From: an uncultured Akkermansia sp.
GTDB taxonomy: Bacteria > Verrucomicrobiota > Verrucomicrobiia > Verrucomicrobiales > Akkermansiaceae
Reading direction: 5' to 3'
Assembly: GCA_947624205.1 (NCBI GenBank)
Contig: CANQJI010000002.1
Coordinates: forward strand, 1-64,000
DNA: 64,000 bases
A program made the position numbers and the translations under genes. How positions within the stretch are numbered: the stretch's first letter is position 1; the number at the start of each line of letters is the position of its first letter. Positions 33,171 to 41,910 of the stretch are shown in pieces. The notes beneath the pieces were generated by a model. That model was given only the letters and a program-made list of their open reading frames with translations. It was not told the origin of the DNA and ran no database searches.

Positions 33171-33178
33171 ATGATATA
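33171..33178 (-). promoter_or_regulatory. Putative phage promoter 8-mer (TATATCAT)
   Basis: Minus-strand TATATCAT 77 bases upstream of ATG 33093, directly downstream of the hairpin that ends the gene at 33222. Confidence 0.6.
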
Positions 33179-33180
33179 TA

Positions 33181-33215
33181 GCCTGGAAAGGAGGCATTTA
33201 CCATCCTTTCCAGGC
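33181..33215 (-). terminator. Hairpin after the Cys-rich protein gene
   Basis: A 12-bp perfect stem GCCTGGAAAGGA / TCCTTTCCAGGC six bases past the stop at 33222. The loop side continues straight into the next promoter 8-mer. Confidence 0.75.
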
Positions 33216-33221
33216 TATAGG

Positions 33222-34241
33222 TTAGAATTTGAAGGTTAGCTTGATCGTCAAAGATCCATGGTCCATTCCAGGGAACTTAAACATGATCGGGGTATTGGAG
33301 GGTGTCACTTCTGCGGGATCAAATAAAAATCCGACAGAATCACCCTGATCCATGGGCTCTAGCTCCTTGCGCAGGAACCGTTCGCCATCTTGATAAAGTT
33401 CCATACTCGTCGGGTTGACAGGGAACTCAGCAGTCAGACGGATACCACAGATCTTGATCGGCATGTTGAAGCCGCCGGTCTGATAGACGCCTTCGACGCC
33501 ACCAATAGTCTTCTCATACATATCGTCGGGAAGGCCATGCACGAACGGGCAGTGTTTCTTCTGTTTATCGGGGCAATGCTTGCAGCCCTCAGACTTCGGA
33601 TCATAGTGACCACAGCAGCAATGAGCACCATACGGATCATCTGTGGGATAGTTATCGTAATCCGTGCCGCCATCATGAGGACCGAGATCCTCCGTGTTGA
33701 CCGGGAAGAGAACTAGTTCTTCGCCATATGCCGTACGGAATTCTTTGCACTTATGACAGCAATCCAGATCCACATCCGGATCAGCAACACTCATGGCCTC
33801 ACGGAAATCATACAGAGTATGGCAAACGTAAGTAGCACACGCCATATCGCAGATGCAAGTAATCGCCGAGTACTGATGACTGAGGATCTCTTCCTTGGGA
33901 ATAATGATCGCATTGGTAGCAAAAGAGCTAATGACGTTTTGGAAGAAGATACCACCACGCTTGTAGCACTGATCGGAAGGATTGGTGGTCAGCGCAATGC
34001 TGATACCACTCTCAATCTGATCCAGAACGACTTGTACATAGTGGTGGCTATGGGTTCTCCGAATTTGAATCGGAATATAATACCAAGCATACTGCTTGGG
34101 CTCGAGAGCATAAGTCGTGGTACGCGCCTTCAGGAGAAGCCAACTATTGGCACCTTCTTCGGCATTGACGTAGATGTTTTGGAGACAGTCTACGAGACCA
34201 CGATATGCTTTTTGGTAAAGTTCAATGACCGACAAAGCCAT
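33222..34241 (-). CDS. Cys-rich protein, 339 aa
   Basis: Not recognised as a family. ATG 34241 follows GAGAGGTGATTCCA. Residues about 115-230 hold around fifteen Cys and several His (CICDMACATYVCH, CCHKCKEF, GAHCCCGHYD, CKHCPDKQKKHCPF), arranged so that two or three zinc or iron-sulphur sites are likely. The C-terminal 90 residues look beta-rich (VNPTSMELYQDGERFL, VGFLFDPAEVTPS), like a small sandwich domain. Metal sites plus a beta domain could suit a baseplate or spike protein, though an enzyme cannot be excluded. Confidence 0.75.
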   Translation of the reverse strand: MALSVIELYQKAYRGLVDCLQNIYVNAEEGANSWLLLKARTTTYALEPKQYAWYYIPIQIRRTHSHHYVQVVLDQIESGISIALTTNPSDQCYKRGGIFFQNVISSFATNAIIIPKEEILSHQYSAITCICDMACATYVCHTLYDFREAMSVADPDVDLDCCHKCKEFRTAYGEELVLFPVNTEDLGPHDGGTDYDNYPTDDPYGAHCCCGHYDPKSEGCKHCPDKQKKHCPFVHGLPDDMYEKTIGGVEGVYQTGGFNMPIKICGIRLTAEFPVNPTSMELYQDGERFLRKELEPMDQGDSVGFLFDPAEVTPSNTPIMFKFPGMDHGSLTIKLTFKF

Positions 34242-34257
34242 TGGAATCACCTCTCAC

Positions 34258-34719
34258 TTACTTTTTGGCAGAGGAAGCAGCTTTCTTTTTCTCGTCAGCC
34301 TTCTGCTTCTTCTTTAGAGCATCCTGAATATCCGTCACGTCAGCCTTCTTGGGAAGATCCTTGCCCTTGTGAACACGGCGAGGAGGAACGATCTGGACAT
34401 CGGGGTAGTTCTTGCAGTACTTCTCAAAGGGGTTGCCCTTGGTGATGACGATTTTGATCTTCATCTTCTTGGCAGCCTTCAGGAAGTTCTTAGCGACCAA
34501 TTCTTGCCGATCCTTCGGAACGAACCGGAAGAACTTAATACCATTGCGCAGGCTCTCCTCATCATTGATGGGATACTGACGCCGATCGGGATCAGCGAAA
34601 GCAGAGTTCGGCAGTTTATCGCGATCCGACTTCTTCATTGCCTCAGTGGCAATTTCATCTGGATCGTCATCCTCCAAGAACGAGAGAATACCCTCCATGG
34701 CGCTATATTCGTAATCCAT
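34258..34719 (-). CDS. Unknown basic protein, 153 aa
   Basis: Not recognised. ATG 34719 (MDYEYSAMEG) follows GGAAGGATTAACCTT; the longer frame from 34740 overlaps the site. The first 40 residues are acidic, the middle has a parallel beta-alpha pattern (KIKIVITKGNPFEKY), and the end is a Lys/Ala run. It lies 16 bases upstream of the Cys-rich gene and is co-transcribed with it. A weaker relative of the promoter 8-mer (TATATCTC on the minus strand, 34741-34748) lies close upstream. Confidence 0.72.
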   Translation of the reverse strand: MDYEYSAMEGILSFLEDDDPDEIATEAMKKSDRDKLPNSAFADPDRRQYPINDEESLRNGIKFFRFVPKDRQELVAKNFLKAAKKMKIKIVITKGNPFEKYCKNYPDVQIVPPRRVHKGKDLPKKADVTDIQDALKKKQKADEKKKAASSAKK

Positions 34720-34794
34720 AAGGTTAATCCTTCCTTTCATGAGATATAGAAAAACCTAACTTAAATGAAAGTTTTCGAGAACCATGCTAGATAT

Positions 34795-34829
34795 TGCACC
34801 TGGAAGTAAATGAATACTTCCAGGTGCAA
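34795..34829 (-). terminator. Hairpin after the zinc-repeat gene
   Basis: Stem TTGCACCTGGAAGTA / TACTTCCAGGTGCAA (15 bp, perfect) eight bases past the stop at 34837 in the leftward direction. Confidence 0.8.
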
Positions 34830-34836
34830 ATACAAA

Positions 34837-35826
34837 TCATCCGTTGCTTTCGACCTCGTTGTGCTTTTCCTTGAAAAGATCAATAGCGCTTGCGGGAGCC
34901 TTTTCTTTTTCCCTTGCTCTCGCTCTTGCTTCGGCATTTTCTTTAAGCTTTTTACCGAAGCGACGATCGTAATGATATTGACATAGACGTCCATTTTCAC
35001 GATGAGGGTAAGGGCATCCGGGAGAAGAGCATAACTCGGGAGGTTGATCGTACTTAAGATGGTACGCCGCACTCTTTTTAGCACGACAATACGAGCAAAC
35101 AACGTGTCCCTCGTCACTTCTTCTTTTATGACACCTTACACATATACCATCCTTTACATTTTGCTCATATCTACTTTTATGACACCTTACACATATACCA
35201 TCCTTTACATTTTGCTCATATCTACTTTTATGACACCTTACACATATACCATCCTTTACATTTTGCTCATATCTACTTTTATGAATACCCCTGTCTCTAT
35301 CATACGTTTTTCGAGCGCACTCGAGGATCCGATCGTGATGATCGATTCGATAGAGCTTTCTTTTTAGGGTGCAATCTTCGCAGATCAGAAATCCAGGTGG
35401 TGGCACGTTTTTACCGCATTCGGCACAGACTCCAGCTTCAATTCTTCTCTGTCGTTCATCGCGGGAATTTTTCTGATATTTATCTCTACATGCCTTGCAA
35501 GATTTATATCCAGGATCTGGCGGAACTTTTCCACAATAGCAGCATACTTCTGGATGTTCCTTTCGTTTCTGGATTAGTCTGTCAGAATTCTTCTTTTTGC
35601 CGGGTGCATGCCTCTCGCACCAACAGGATCCTGGAAGATGCTTATAGAAGCAATACGGAATATGACAGTAACTGTCATCTTTCATTGCAATCAATTCGCG
35701 TTTTCTTCGTCTATCTCTGTCTCGGCACTTCTCACATACGACAGCGCCTTCGGCATGTGGATATTTCCCACAGTTGGTACAGAGGCCTTTATTTTTCAGA
35801 TACCAATAGCGTTCTTTTTGCGTCAT
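34837..35826 (-). CDS. Zinc-motif protein with fresh internal repeats
   Basis: Protein of 329 residues built from repeated CxxC pairs: CTNCGKYP..CEKCRDR, CCYCGKVP..CKACRDK, CAECGKN..CEDC, then three identical 17-residue units each with DGICVRCH, then VCSYC and a Cys/His end. Such Cys ladders are frequent in gut-phage proteins and would hold several zinc ions; the basic residues between them suit nucleic acid binding. The DNA of the 17-residue unit is duplicated exactly (51 bp, three copies). ATG 35826 follows AAAGGTGATTTATC. GC content and codon choice are lower than neighbours, a hint of separate origin. Confidence 0.78.
   Translation of the reverse strand: MTQKERYWYLKNKGLCTNCGKYPHAEGAVVCEKCRDRDRRRKRELIAMKDDSYCHIPYCFYKHLPGSCWCERHAPGKKKNSDRLIQKRKEHPEVCCYCGKVPPDPGYKSCKACRDKYQKNSRDERQRRIEAGVCAECGKNVPPPGFLICEDCTLKRKLYRIDHHDRILECARKTYDRDRGIHKSRYEQNVKDGICVRCHKSRYEQNVKDGICVRCHKSRYEQNVKDGICVRCHKRRSDEGHVVCSYCRAKKSAAYHLKYDQPPELCSSPGCPYPHRENGRLCQYHYDRRFGKKLKENAEARARAREKEKAPASAIDLFKEKHNEVESNG
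35124..35284. repeat. 51-bp tandem repeat, three perfect copies
   Basis: Copies at 35124-35174, 35175-35225 and 35226-35276 are identical, followed by 8 bases of a fourth. Fifty-one bases are 17 codons, so the frame is kept and each copy adds one CxxC pair. Identity at every base, including silent positions, points to very recent expansion or ongoing slippage. It is not a CRISPR: there are no spacers. Confidence 0.92.
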
Positions 35827-35871
35827 GATAAATCACCTTTAATCGTGATAAGTAAATTACGCAAAAGTTGA

Positions 35872-35906
35872 AACCACTCTAGGAAAGAAAACTTCCTAGA
35901 GTGGTT
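35872..35906 (-). terminator. Hairpin after the Ser/Gly/Tyr-rich protein gene
   Basis: Perfect 14-bp stem AACCACTCTAGGAA / TTCCTAGAGTGGTT, starting just past the stop at 35914. It separates this gene from the zinc-repeat gene downstream. Confidence 0.78.
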
Positions 35907-35913
35907 ATTGTCT

Positions 35914-36390
35914 TTAGACCGCTGTCAGAGACCAAGAGCCCGAAAGGTAGAAGTCGCCCGCCATGCCAACAGGGATATCCGCATAGCAAGATCCGTGCAG
36001 ACGGACTTTGACTTTGTTCCCAGTATGCACGGTAGCCCGAGTGGAGTTCGTATCAGTTCCATTGACAACAATCGAACCACTTTTGTAGCTCGAGCTGGAA
36101 GTATAAGCGCCATCATATGCCGCAGTACCCCAAACGGACAACTGATAGGTACCATCACCGGCGCAAGTGTATTCGGCACTATCAGTAGAACCGCCAACCC
36201 AGCCACCAGTACCTAGCCAGCACTGGCCATGATTGATCGTACCAGACAGATTCTGTAGAGTCTGCATATGCCATACACGAACGGCTGCAGCGGTGTCATT
36301 CTCTTTATAGTCGATATCTTTCACGACGCTTCCGTCGTAAGAAACGCTATAACGCGGCAGAACCTCTGTCGCTTCCATGATTAAAGCCAT
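35914..36390 (-). CDS. Ser/Gly/Tyr-rich beta protein beside the lysozyme
   Basis: Protein of 158 residues; ATG 36390 (MALIMEATEVLPRY) follows GAGGTGACTTATCGT. It is made of short strands rich in Ser, Gly, Thr, Tyr and Trp (GHGQ-like turn, GGWVGGSTDSAEYTC, YTSSSSYKSGSIVV), with four Cys, an architecture common in extracellular or virion surface proteins and lectin-like folds. No signal peptide is seen. It lies 80 bases downstream of the GH25 lysozyme gene, so a host-wall binding or tail-tip role is likely. Family not recognised. Confidence 0.7.
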   Translation of the reverse strand: MALIMEATEVLPRYSVSYDGSVVKDIDYKENDTAAAVRVWHMQTLQNLSGTINHGQCWLGTGGWVGGSTDSAEYTCAGDGTYQLSVWGTAAYDGAYTSSSSYKSGSIVVNGTDTNSTRATVHTGNKVKVRLHGSCYADIPVGMAGDFYLSGSWSLTAV

Positions 36391-36432
36391 ACGATAAGTC
36401 ACCTCATTTCATTACCGAAATTGTTAAAAAGC

Positions 36433-36462
36433 CTCCCTCTGTAGACGGATCCACAGAGGGAG
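36433..36462 (-). terminator. Hairpin after the lysozyme gene
   Basis: Stem CTCCCTCTGT / ACAGAGGGAG (10 bp) just past the stop at 36470. Confidence 0.7.
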
Positions 36463-36469
36463 TTAGAAT

Positions 36470-37303
36470 TTACGCGTTGCGAACCGGAAGCTGGAGTTTA
36501 TCGCACAGCGCCTTGAGCTGAGCGCGATCGCCCTTGCTGCAGGTAACAACGAAATCGTTGTTGCTCGAATTCCAGTCACAGGTAGAAGCCGGAGTCGAAG
36601 GTTGAGTAGGCGTAGTCGGAGTCGTCGTACCCGTGCTACCCTTCGGCCAGCCATTCAGCCCAGCTTTCTTGATGATAGACGGGAAGTCCTTATACGCCAC
36701 ATTGCAGTCCAGAGAAGAACCAAACCCAGCAATCTTCAAAGCATTCTTGCTGCTATATTGCCAGATGTCATTCTTGACAGCTGTGGTGTCACTGCTGGTA
36801 TAACCAGCCTCCCACAGAGTGTAAGCTGTCAGTTCATTCAGATTGGTGTAGGTCTGGAAAAAGTTCCGGCTGCAGTAGATACCAGCGTAGTATCCAGCCG
36901 CTTCCATCGCTGCGCAGGCAGCCTTCAGCATTGCCGTATTGGCAGCCTTTCCACACTTGATGTTGTACTGCTCATACTCCATGTCGATGTAGACAGGATA
37001 GGAAGGCTTGTAGACCTTGATCTGTTGGATGAAAGCCTGTGCACCTTTCGTAGCATTCGCAGTACTCTGATCGTAGCTGTAGTAATAGAAGCCATAGGGG
37101 ATCCCATACTTCTCAGCACCCGCTACATTCTTCTTGAATTGTCCATCCAGGGTAAATCCAGAAGACATGGTGCTATTGCCGACCTTGATAATGACAAAGC
37201 CGGGATTCTTGTTGCCGTTGACTCGTTTCAGTTCCGTTGCCATCTTGGACCAATCGATGGTGCCTTGCCATTTACTGACATCAATACCATAGACATTCGC
37301 CAT
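36470..37303 (-). CDS. GH25 lysozyme (endolysin or virion lysin)
   Basis: Cleaves the N-acetylmuramic acid to N-acetylglucosamine bond of peptidoglycan. The N-terminal 195 residues form a GH25 barrel: YGIDVSKWQGTIDW (first Asp, residue 8), GIPYGFYYYS, and the catalytic pair in YPVYIDMEYEQ (about 96-106). A Thr/Pro linker follows (GTTTPTTPTQPS), then a short C-terminal module with two Cys (about 240-277). No signal peptide, so release would need a holin or it acts from the virion. ATG 37303 follows AAAGGAGAGTTACTAC. Type strongly suggests a Gram-positive host. Confidence 0.93.
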   Translation of the reverse strand: MANVYGIDVSKWQGTIDWSKMATELKRVNGNKNPGFVIIKVGNSTMSSGFTLDGQFKKNVAGAEKYGIPYGFYYYSYDQSTANATKGAQAFIQQIKVYKPSYPVYIDMEYEQYNIKCGKAANTAMLKAACAAMEAAGYYAGIYCSRNFFQTYTNLNELTAYTLWEAGYTSSDTTAVKNDIWQYSSKNALKIAGFGSSLDCNVAYKDFPSIIKKAGLNGWPKGSTGTTTPTTPTQPSTPASTCDWNSSNNDFVVTCSKGDRAQLKALCDKLQLPVRNA

Positions 37304-37325
37304 TGTAGTAACTCTCCTTTCATAC

Positions 37326-38000
37326 TTAATCTTCTTCGATGAATTCTTCGCATCGATCTATAATTTTCTGCGTGTCCAGACCTTTCGTGGTGCAGGTCTC
37401 CCATCCATATTGCTCCGCTACCTTGGTATTCTTCTCTTTATCATCGAAGAAGAGGATCCGAGAGATATGATTCTGAGATACCGCACGGTTCACTTCCTCG
37501 TATACAGCCATGTCTGGTTTCTTCAGCCCCATCATAAACGAGAGAAAAACGTAATCAAACATCGAAATCCCAATCTGATCCAATAGGATCGGGTAATCCA
37601 GCAGGGTCCGATTGGATAGGATGCCAATGTTCACCCTCGGTTTGAGGCCGTAGATATACTCAGCCAGCTCATGGTTCCAACTAATCTTTTTGGTTTCTTC
37701 TTGATAGATTCGGTAGTAGAGTACATACGGAATCCGTGTGTTCAGGACTTTGCCAAGTGCTGCAATCCAACGCCTGCAATCTTCCGGACGATTGGACGTT
37801 CGAAGATCGATCCCCGTCAGGTCACTCACTTGATCCAACACATGTTGGACTTCCGCATCGGTAGAGGGAGGATTCACGACACCACAGCGAGCCAGAACAC
37901 GAAGAAATGCATCATTCCGAGTATCCACGCCGTGATACTCATTGGTCACAACGCCACTCCAGTCAAACAGGATGAGGCGGTGTTCGCGTCTTTGCTGCAT
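37326..38000 (-). CDS. HAD-family hydrolase
   Basis: Protein of 224 residues of the haloacid dehalogenase superfamily: motif I LILFDWSGVV (nucleophile Asp near residue 13), helical cap, motif II GILSNRT, motif III Lys in GLKKPDMAVY, and motif IV ILFFDDKEKN. The usual second Asp of motif I (DxD) is Ser (DWS), as in some HAD-IA members, which may change catalysis. Likely a phosphatase of nucleotides or sugars. ATG 38000 follows GAGGTGACTCCG. It precedes the lysozyme gene by 22 bases in the same direction, so they share a message. Confidence 0.85.
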   Translation of the reverse strand: MQQRREHRLILFDWSGVVTNEYHGVDTRNDAFLRVLARCGVVNPPSTDAEVQHVLDQVSDLTGIDLRTSNRPEDCRRWIAALGKVLNTRIPYVLYYRIYQEETKKISWNHELAEYIYGLKPRVNIGILSNRTLLDYPILLDQIGISMFDYVFLSFMMGLKKPDMAVYEEVNRAVSQNHISRILFFDDKEKNTKVAEQYGWETCTTKGLDTQKIIDRCEEFIEED

Positions 38001-38060
38001 CGGAGTCACCTCAATAACTTCATTAACCGGTGTGTTACATTTTCAGGTCGCAAAATAAAA

Positions 38061-38097
38061 AAGATGGATACCAGTTTTTACCAGGTATCCATCTTTT
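38061..38097 (-). terminator. Terminator of the beta C-terminal gene
   Basis: Perfect 12-bp stem AAGATGGATACC / GGTATCCATCTT flanked by an AAAATAAAA/TTTTCTTT pair of tracts, directly past the stop at 38105. Confidence 0.85.
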
Positions 38098-38104
38098 CTT
38101 TGGG

Positions 38105-40621
38105 TTAGACGCTCTCCTCAGCGAGGGTGTCGTCATCGAGATCGTCGGTCTCTTCCGAACTGATATCGAGTTCGGGCTTCTTGGTGCTTGTGATGGCAAT
38201 CAGGAGGTCAGCTGTCAAATTCGGAACATCTTGAATCATCTCTTGAACCTCCGGAAGCGAGAATACATATTCCCATGCAGACTTCCGAACACCATCCGGA
38301 TCGTTGGTGACAACGGTATTCTCATCCAGGAACTCATGATACTTATCAAAGAGCTTCTCATAGATGGGGCGATTCTGCAGATAGTCCATGATGGTGTAAC
38401 CACGAACTCGGAATTCAGTGATGACATTCCGGGAGATCTCCTCATATTCGCCGTCGACCATATAGTTGATACGAACGCCGATACCTTTGAGATACGCATC
38501 CAGGATCTGCGCGTTGACATTGGTATACTCATCTTTGACGACGAGCTTTTCGATGTTGAAGGGATCCCCAGATGCGCGAAGAATACGATCAAGCGATTTG
38601 CGCCCAATGGGAGAGGAACGGGTGAAGATGTTGAACTCGGCAATCGTAGAACCAGACAACGCCGCCATCAGGTTGTGCGTCTCGCCAATCTTGATGGGAG
38701 ACCGACTGTAGGCAGCCAAGCCTGTCTTTTTGTCGTTGGACTTGGCAGGGCACTGACGCTTGTCAGTACGACCGGTGGAACGTGCCGAGAAGTTCTTGTT
38801 GGACGTCTGCTTCAGAAGACACATATACTTGCTGCCGATGACAGCGGGCCGCATGATCTTCTTCTGTTTCATTCCAAAGAGATCGATATAGACATCGTAG
38901 GGTTTGATCCAGGGCCATTCATCATACAGGCGCTTCAGGCAGTCGTAGCGAATATGACTATCCGGGCGTTTGACGATGTAGAAGCCGTTCTCTTCGATGT
39001 CTTTGATGAAGTCTTCCTGCGCTTGACGATCATAGAGCTCAATCTCGTTCTGCCCTACGGCCTCAATCTGGGTATAGGAATTCCAGAGATTCAGATAATA
39101 GTCATGCTCTTCCTGGTTTAACAGTTCCAGGAAACGGAAGACAACAGCGAGTTTCTCTTCCACGGTGGGAAGCTTGCGGATATAGCGCTGCAGATGCTCA
39201 CCGATGAAGTTGATCTCCACCTCATAGAGCTGGTCGGAGTTCAACCGGCGAATGGCGCCAGAGGAATTCAATAGAATATCCACGACAACCTTTTCGCCAT
39301 CCTCGGTGAAGTAATAGGGCATATCACAATCCTCGACGATATCCACATTCTTAGCATTCTCTGCCATGGTATGAGGATTGGAATCGTCGGAGAATTGGTC
39401 CATGATACACTGCGCAATCTGATTGTACGCGGCAGCCGGAGGCACATCAGACGACATTTCACCAGCCGTCGTAATCTTGGAGATAATACCTTTATCACCA
39501 TAGCGGCCTGTCAGCTTAAAGCCCTCCTGCAGGTCTACCACAGAGCAGGTCTTAAAGACAACGACCATATTGGCGAAGACACGATCACGATCTTTCCAGC
39601 TATACTGGCGATCGGTGAAATGCTGATACCGTGCTTTGTAATAGGAGATCTGCGGCGTGCAACGAGAACCCGAATCCATGATGGTGGAGCAGATATGCGC
39701 AACACGGTCGGCATACTCGCATTCCATATCATAGTAGGTCCTCAGCTGCCGATAGAAAACGGTATCGGGGAATTCACCCTCCCCATTGTAGTAGATGTCG
39801 ATATCGTAAATCTTGGATCCCTTCGGCGCGTGATACAGGGTGTCTGTATACGCAATGGACCGAAGATGACGATCTTGGAAATCATACAGGGCATGATTCA
39901 GATTGATACGACCGACAGCACACACGACGGAATCGTGGACGTGCTCACCGATATCGGGGAAGGATTTGTAATTTTGATCATCGCCGTAGAGATTCTTGAG
40001 GAAGTCATTGCTATTGATCATGACACGGACTTCATCGACCTCAACGGACTGTACACCGTTGGCCCAGCCACGACGAAGCTTGATGGCATCTTCGATGGTG
40101 GAGTTATCGGTGACATACATAACACGAGCATTCTTGCCAATGCGGTAGTTCATATGCTCGTCGTAGGAAGTGGACTTATAGAGGACAGCATCCGTGATGA
40201 CGTCTCCCTCTTTGAGAGAATCCATGAAGCTGGTGTTGTAGGCAAAGCCAAACTTCTCTGTCAGATTCTCTGCAATCTGCTTCTCCACACAATCCCAGGT
40301 ATCTGTGTCAGGGTTGTAGAGAAACATCATGTAGACGTCTCCGGTCTTGTACTTGGGGACAATATAACGAACTTCCCAACGCCCCGTCATCCGTTTGTAT
40401 GCATGGCTGTAATCACCAAACATGTTTTCGTATCCTGTCAGGATATGCGGGACATCAGGATTCATCAAAGTCAAAAACTGCTTTTGGTTGGAGGAGAACA
40501 TGTTGAGGCGGCTCGAATCGCATCCTTCCGGGAATCCCAGAAGCGTCGGTCCGAAAAGCTTCTCCATCTTATCGCCCCACTCTTCATCGAGCCGGCGATA
40601 TTCTTCTGTACCAATTGCCAT
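38105..40621 (-). CDS. RNA polymerase beta subunit, C-terminal part (set 1)
   Basis: Matches the catalytic half of bacterial beta. Landmarks: FKLTGRYGDKGIISKI (about 365-380; bacterial KLAGRHGNKGVISK), DGEKVVVDILLNSSGAIRRL (about 440-460; DGTPVDIVLNPLGVPSRMN), KYMCLLKQ and FSARSTG (about 600-615; YMLKL and ARSTG), then GETHNLMAALSG (GEMEVWALEAYG) and TRSSPIGRKSLDRIL (VKSDDVNGRTKMY). So it runs to the natural end of beta and adds an acidic tail. It lies on the opposite strand about 28 kb from the beta N-terminal gene at 6225. ATG 40621 follows AGGAGGCATACCA. Confidence 0.9.
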   Translation of the reverse strand: MAIGTEEYRRLDEEWGDKMEKLFGPTLLGFPEGCDSSRLNMFSSNQKQFLTLMNPDVPHILTGYENMFGDYSHAYKRMTGRWEVRYIVPKYKTGDVYMMFLYNPDTDTWDCVEKQIAENLTEKFGFAYNTSFMDSLKEGDVITDAVLYKSTSYDEHMNYRIGKNARVMYVTDNSTIEDAIKLRRGWANGVQSVEVDEVRVMINSNDFLKNLYGDDQNYKSFPDIGEHVHDSVVCAVGRINLNHALYDFQDRHLRSIAYTDTLYHAPKGSKIYDIDIYYNGEGEFPDTVFYRQLRTYYDMECEYADRVAHICSTIMDSGSRCTPQISYYKARYQHFTDRQYSWKDRDRVFANMVVVFKTCSVVDLQEGFKLTGRYGDKGIISKITTAGEMSSDVPPAAAYNQIAQCIMDQFSDDSNPHTMAENAKNVDIVEDCDMPYYFTEDGEKVVVDILLNSSGAIRRLNSDQLYEVEINFIGEHLQRYIRKLPTVEEKLAVVFRFLELLNQEEHDYYLNLWNSYTQIEAVGQNEIELYDRQAQEDFIKDIEENGFYIVKRPDSHIRYDCLKRLYDEWPWIKPYDVYIDLFGMKQKKIMRPAVIGSKYMCLLKQTSNKNFSARSTGRTDKRQCPAKSNDKKTGLAAYSRSPIKIGETHNLMAALSGSTIAEFNIFTRSSPIGRKSLDRILRASGDPFNIEKLVVKDEYTNVNAQILDAYLKGIGVRINYMVDGEYEEISRNVITEFRVRGYTIMDYLQNRPIYEKLFDKYHEFLDENTVVTNDPDGVRKSAWEYVFSLPEVQEMIQDVPNLTADLLIAITSTKKPELDISSEETDDLDDDTLAEESV

Positions 40622-40649
40622 TGGTATGCCTCCTGATCATCGAATTTTG

Positions 40650-41681
40650 TTACTCTCCCACGACGGGTCCAAGCAATACGGGAATATTGAAGTTGGGAAT
40701 CCAGCCTTCCTTCGTATAATACCAGAATTGCGCGCCCATACGTGTGGCCATTTGAGAGGTAATGGGAATCATTTCTTTGGGATTTGTGCGAGAGGGAATT
40801 GCGATATTCGCAATATTGCAGAGAGATTCACTCATGGTGTCGACGGCACTGTGAAACTCCTGACGCATACCATAATATACCGTCAGCAAATTATTGCAGG
40901 CATCGATCAAATGAGCTCTTTCAGTTGGGAAACGATCAAGATTTTCGCGCCAGGCATCGGTCCTCCACAGTTTATTGAAGGTATCGGCGCGAATGGAGCA
41001 TCCGAGCTCGGAATAGAAAGGTGTATCGTCGGTGAGCTTGAGAGAATAATCCTTGATGATCTTCTCGAGAGGCTCGATCTTCGTCGCATACATCCGATCG
41101 ACGGAACTGAAGAAATCACAGAGCGCCGTATTGATATCGGGATTGATCATGATCGAGATGCAGTTAAAGTAGATCCAGAACCGATCCATCAGAGACTCGG
41201 CGGGTTTGACCGTGGAGATATCCGGAAGTTCCGGAATGACTTGCTCCTGAATGCATTCTAAGCAAGCGGTGAGTAAAGCCGTGAAGACATCCATTGCGAC
41301 GGGAAGTGGATCCCCGATGATGTCAACGTGGCGAGCAAGCCAACGGAGATAATCCCCAACGGCAAACTCATTGGAGATCTCCATGATCTTTGCAATCACT
41401 TTGGGAGAACGCGGCTTATCGCCAAGATTAAAGATCTTACACAGCGTGTCATTCCATTGGCCTTTTCCAAAATACTGGATCAGGCTATCTTTGGTCGTAT
41501 CGGCAATTTCGCCATTGACCATGGTAGACAGAAAGTCTTTGTGGAAAAACTTGGTCCTATGGGTGTCTTCCTCTCCCGCAAAAGCGGGCATCGTCACAAC
41601 CCGAAGATTGTCAAAGATCTTGTCGGGAATGTAGATGACAGTGCCATCAGCATTGCGGGCAACGATTTTCTTACCGGACAT
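40650..41681 (-). CDS. Unknown protein, 343 aa
   Basis: Not recognised. ATG 41681 (MSGKKIVARNADG) follows AAAGGTGAATCAA. Largely helical with several Cys and aromatic residues, no known motif. It ends 28 bases before the RNA polymerase beta C-terminal gene and is in the same message, so it could be an accessory polymerase subunit; phiKZ-type polymerases do carry an extra unrelated subunit, but no likeness can be claimed by eye. Confidence 0.72.
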   Translation of the reverse strand: MSGKKIVARNADGTVIYIPDKIFDNLRVVTMPAFAGEEDTHRTKFFHKDFLSTMVNGEIADTTKDSLIQYFGKGQWNDTLCKIFNLGDKPRSPKVIAKIMEISNEFAVGDYLRWLARHVDIIGDPLPVAMDVFTALLTACLECIQEQVIPELPDISTVKPAESLMDRFWIYFNCISIMINPDINTALCDFFSSVDRMYATKIEPLEKIIKDYSLKLTDDTPFYSELGCSIRADTFNKLWRTDAWRENLDRFPTERAHLIDACNNLLTVYYGMRQEFHSAVDTMSESLCNIANIAIPSRTNPKEMIPITSQMATRMGAQFWYYTKEGWIPNFNIPVLLGPVVGE

Positions 41682-41692
41682 TTGATTCACCT

Positions 41693-41863
41693 TTACCTTT
41701 TCGATTCATTTTCACAAGTTTTCTTGATGCAAGTCTTGGTAGGAGTTCCCGTGCACTGATGACAGGCAAACTGATATGGCGCACCAGATTGCCGTCCCAG
41801 TTCCAAGACTGCATTGTTACCGCAATACAGGCATTTGCACTGCGCGCAAATGTTTTCGTCCAT
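41693..41863 (-). CDS. Small Cys-rich protein, 56 aa
   Basis: Protein of 56 residues with CAQCKCLYCG near the start and CHQC..C...C later, enough for one or two zinc sites. ATG 41863 follows AAAGGAGGCCTCTTT; the frame from 41911 lacks a site. It lies 11 bases ahead of the 343-residue gene. Small zinc-ribbon proteins near polymerase genes may bind nucleic acid or polymerase; not shown here. Confidence 0.68.
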   Translation of the reverse strand: MDENICAQCKCLYCGNNAVLELGRQSGAPYQFACHQCTGTPTKTCIKKTCENESKR

Positions 41864-41910
41864 AAAGAGGCCTCCTTTGTTTGCGTTTATAACGGTAAGT
41901 TGATCCCGCA

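Noticed and set aside
35124-35284. Tandem repeats as a CRISPR array
   Set aside because: Copies abut with no spacers and lie in frame within a protein gene.
39371-40636. 421-codon rightward frame antisense to the beta C-terminal gene
   Set aside because: Shadow of a gene with clear polymerase motifs.
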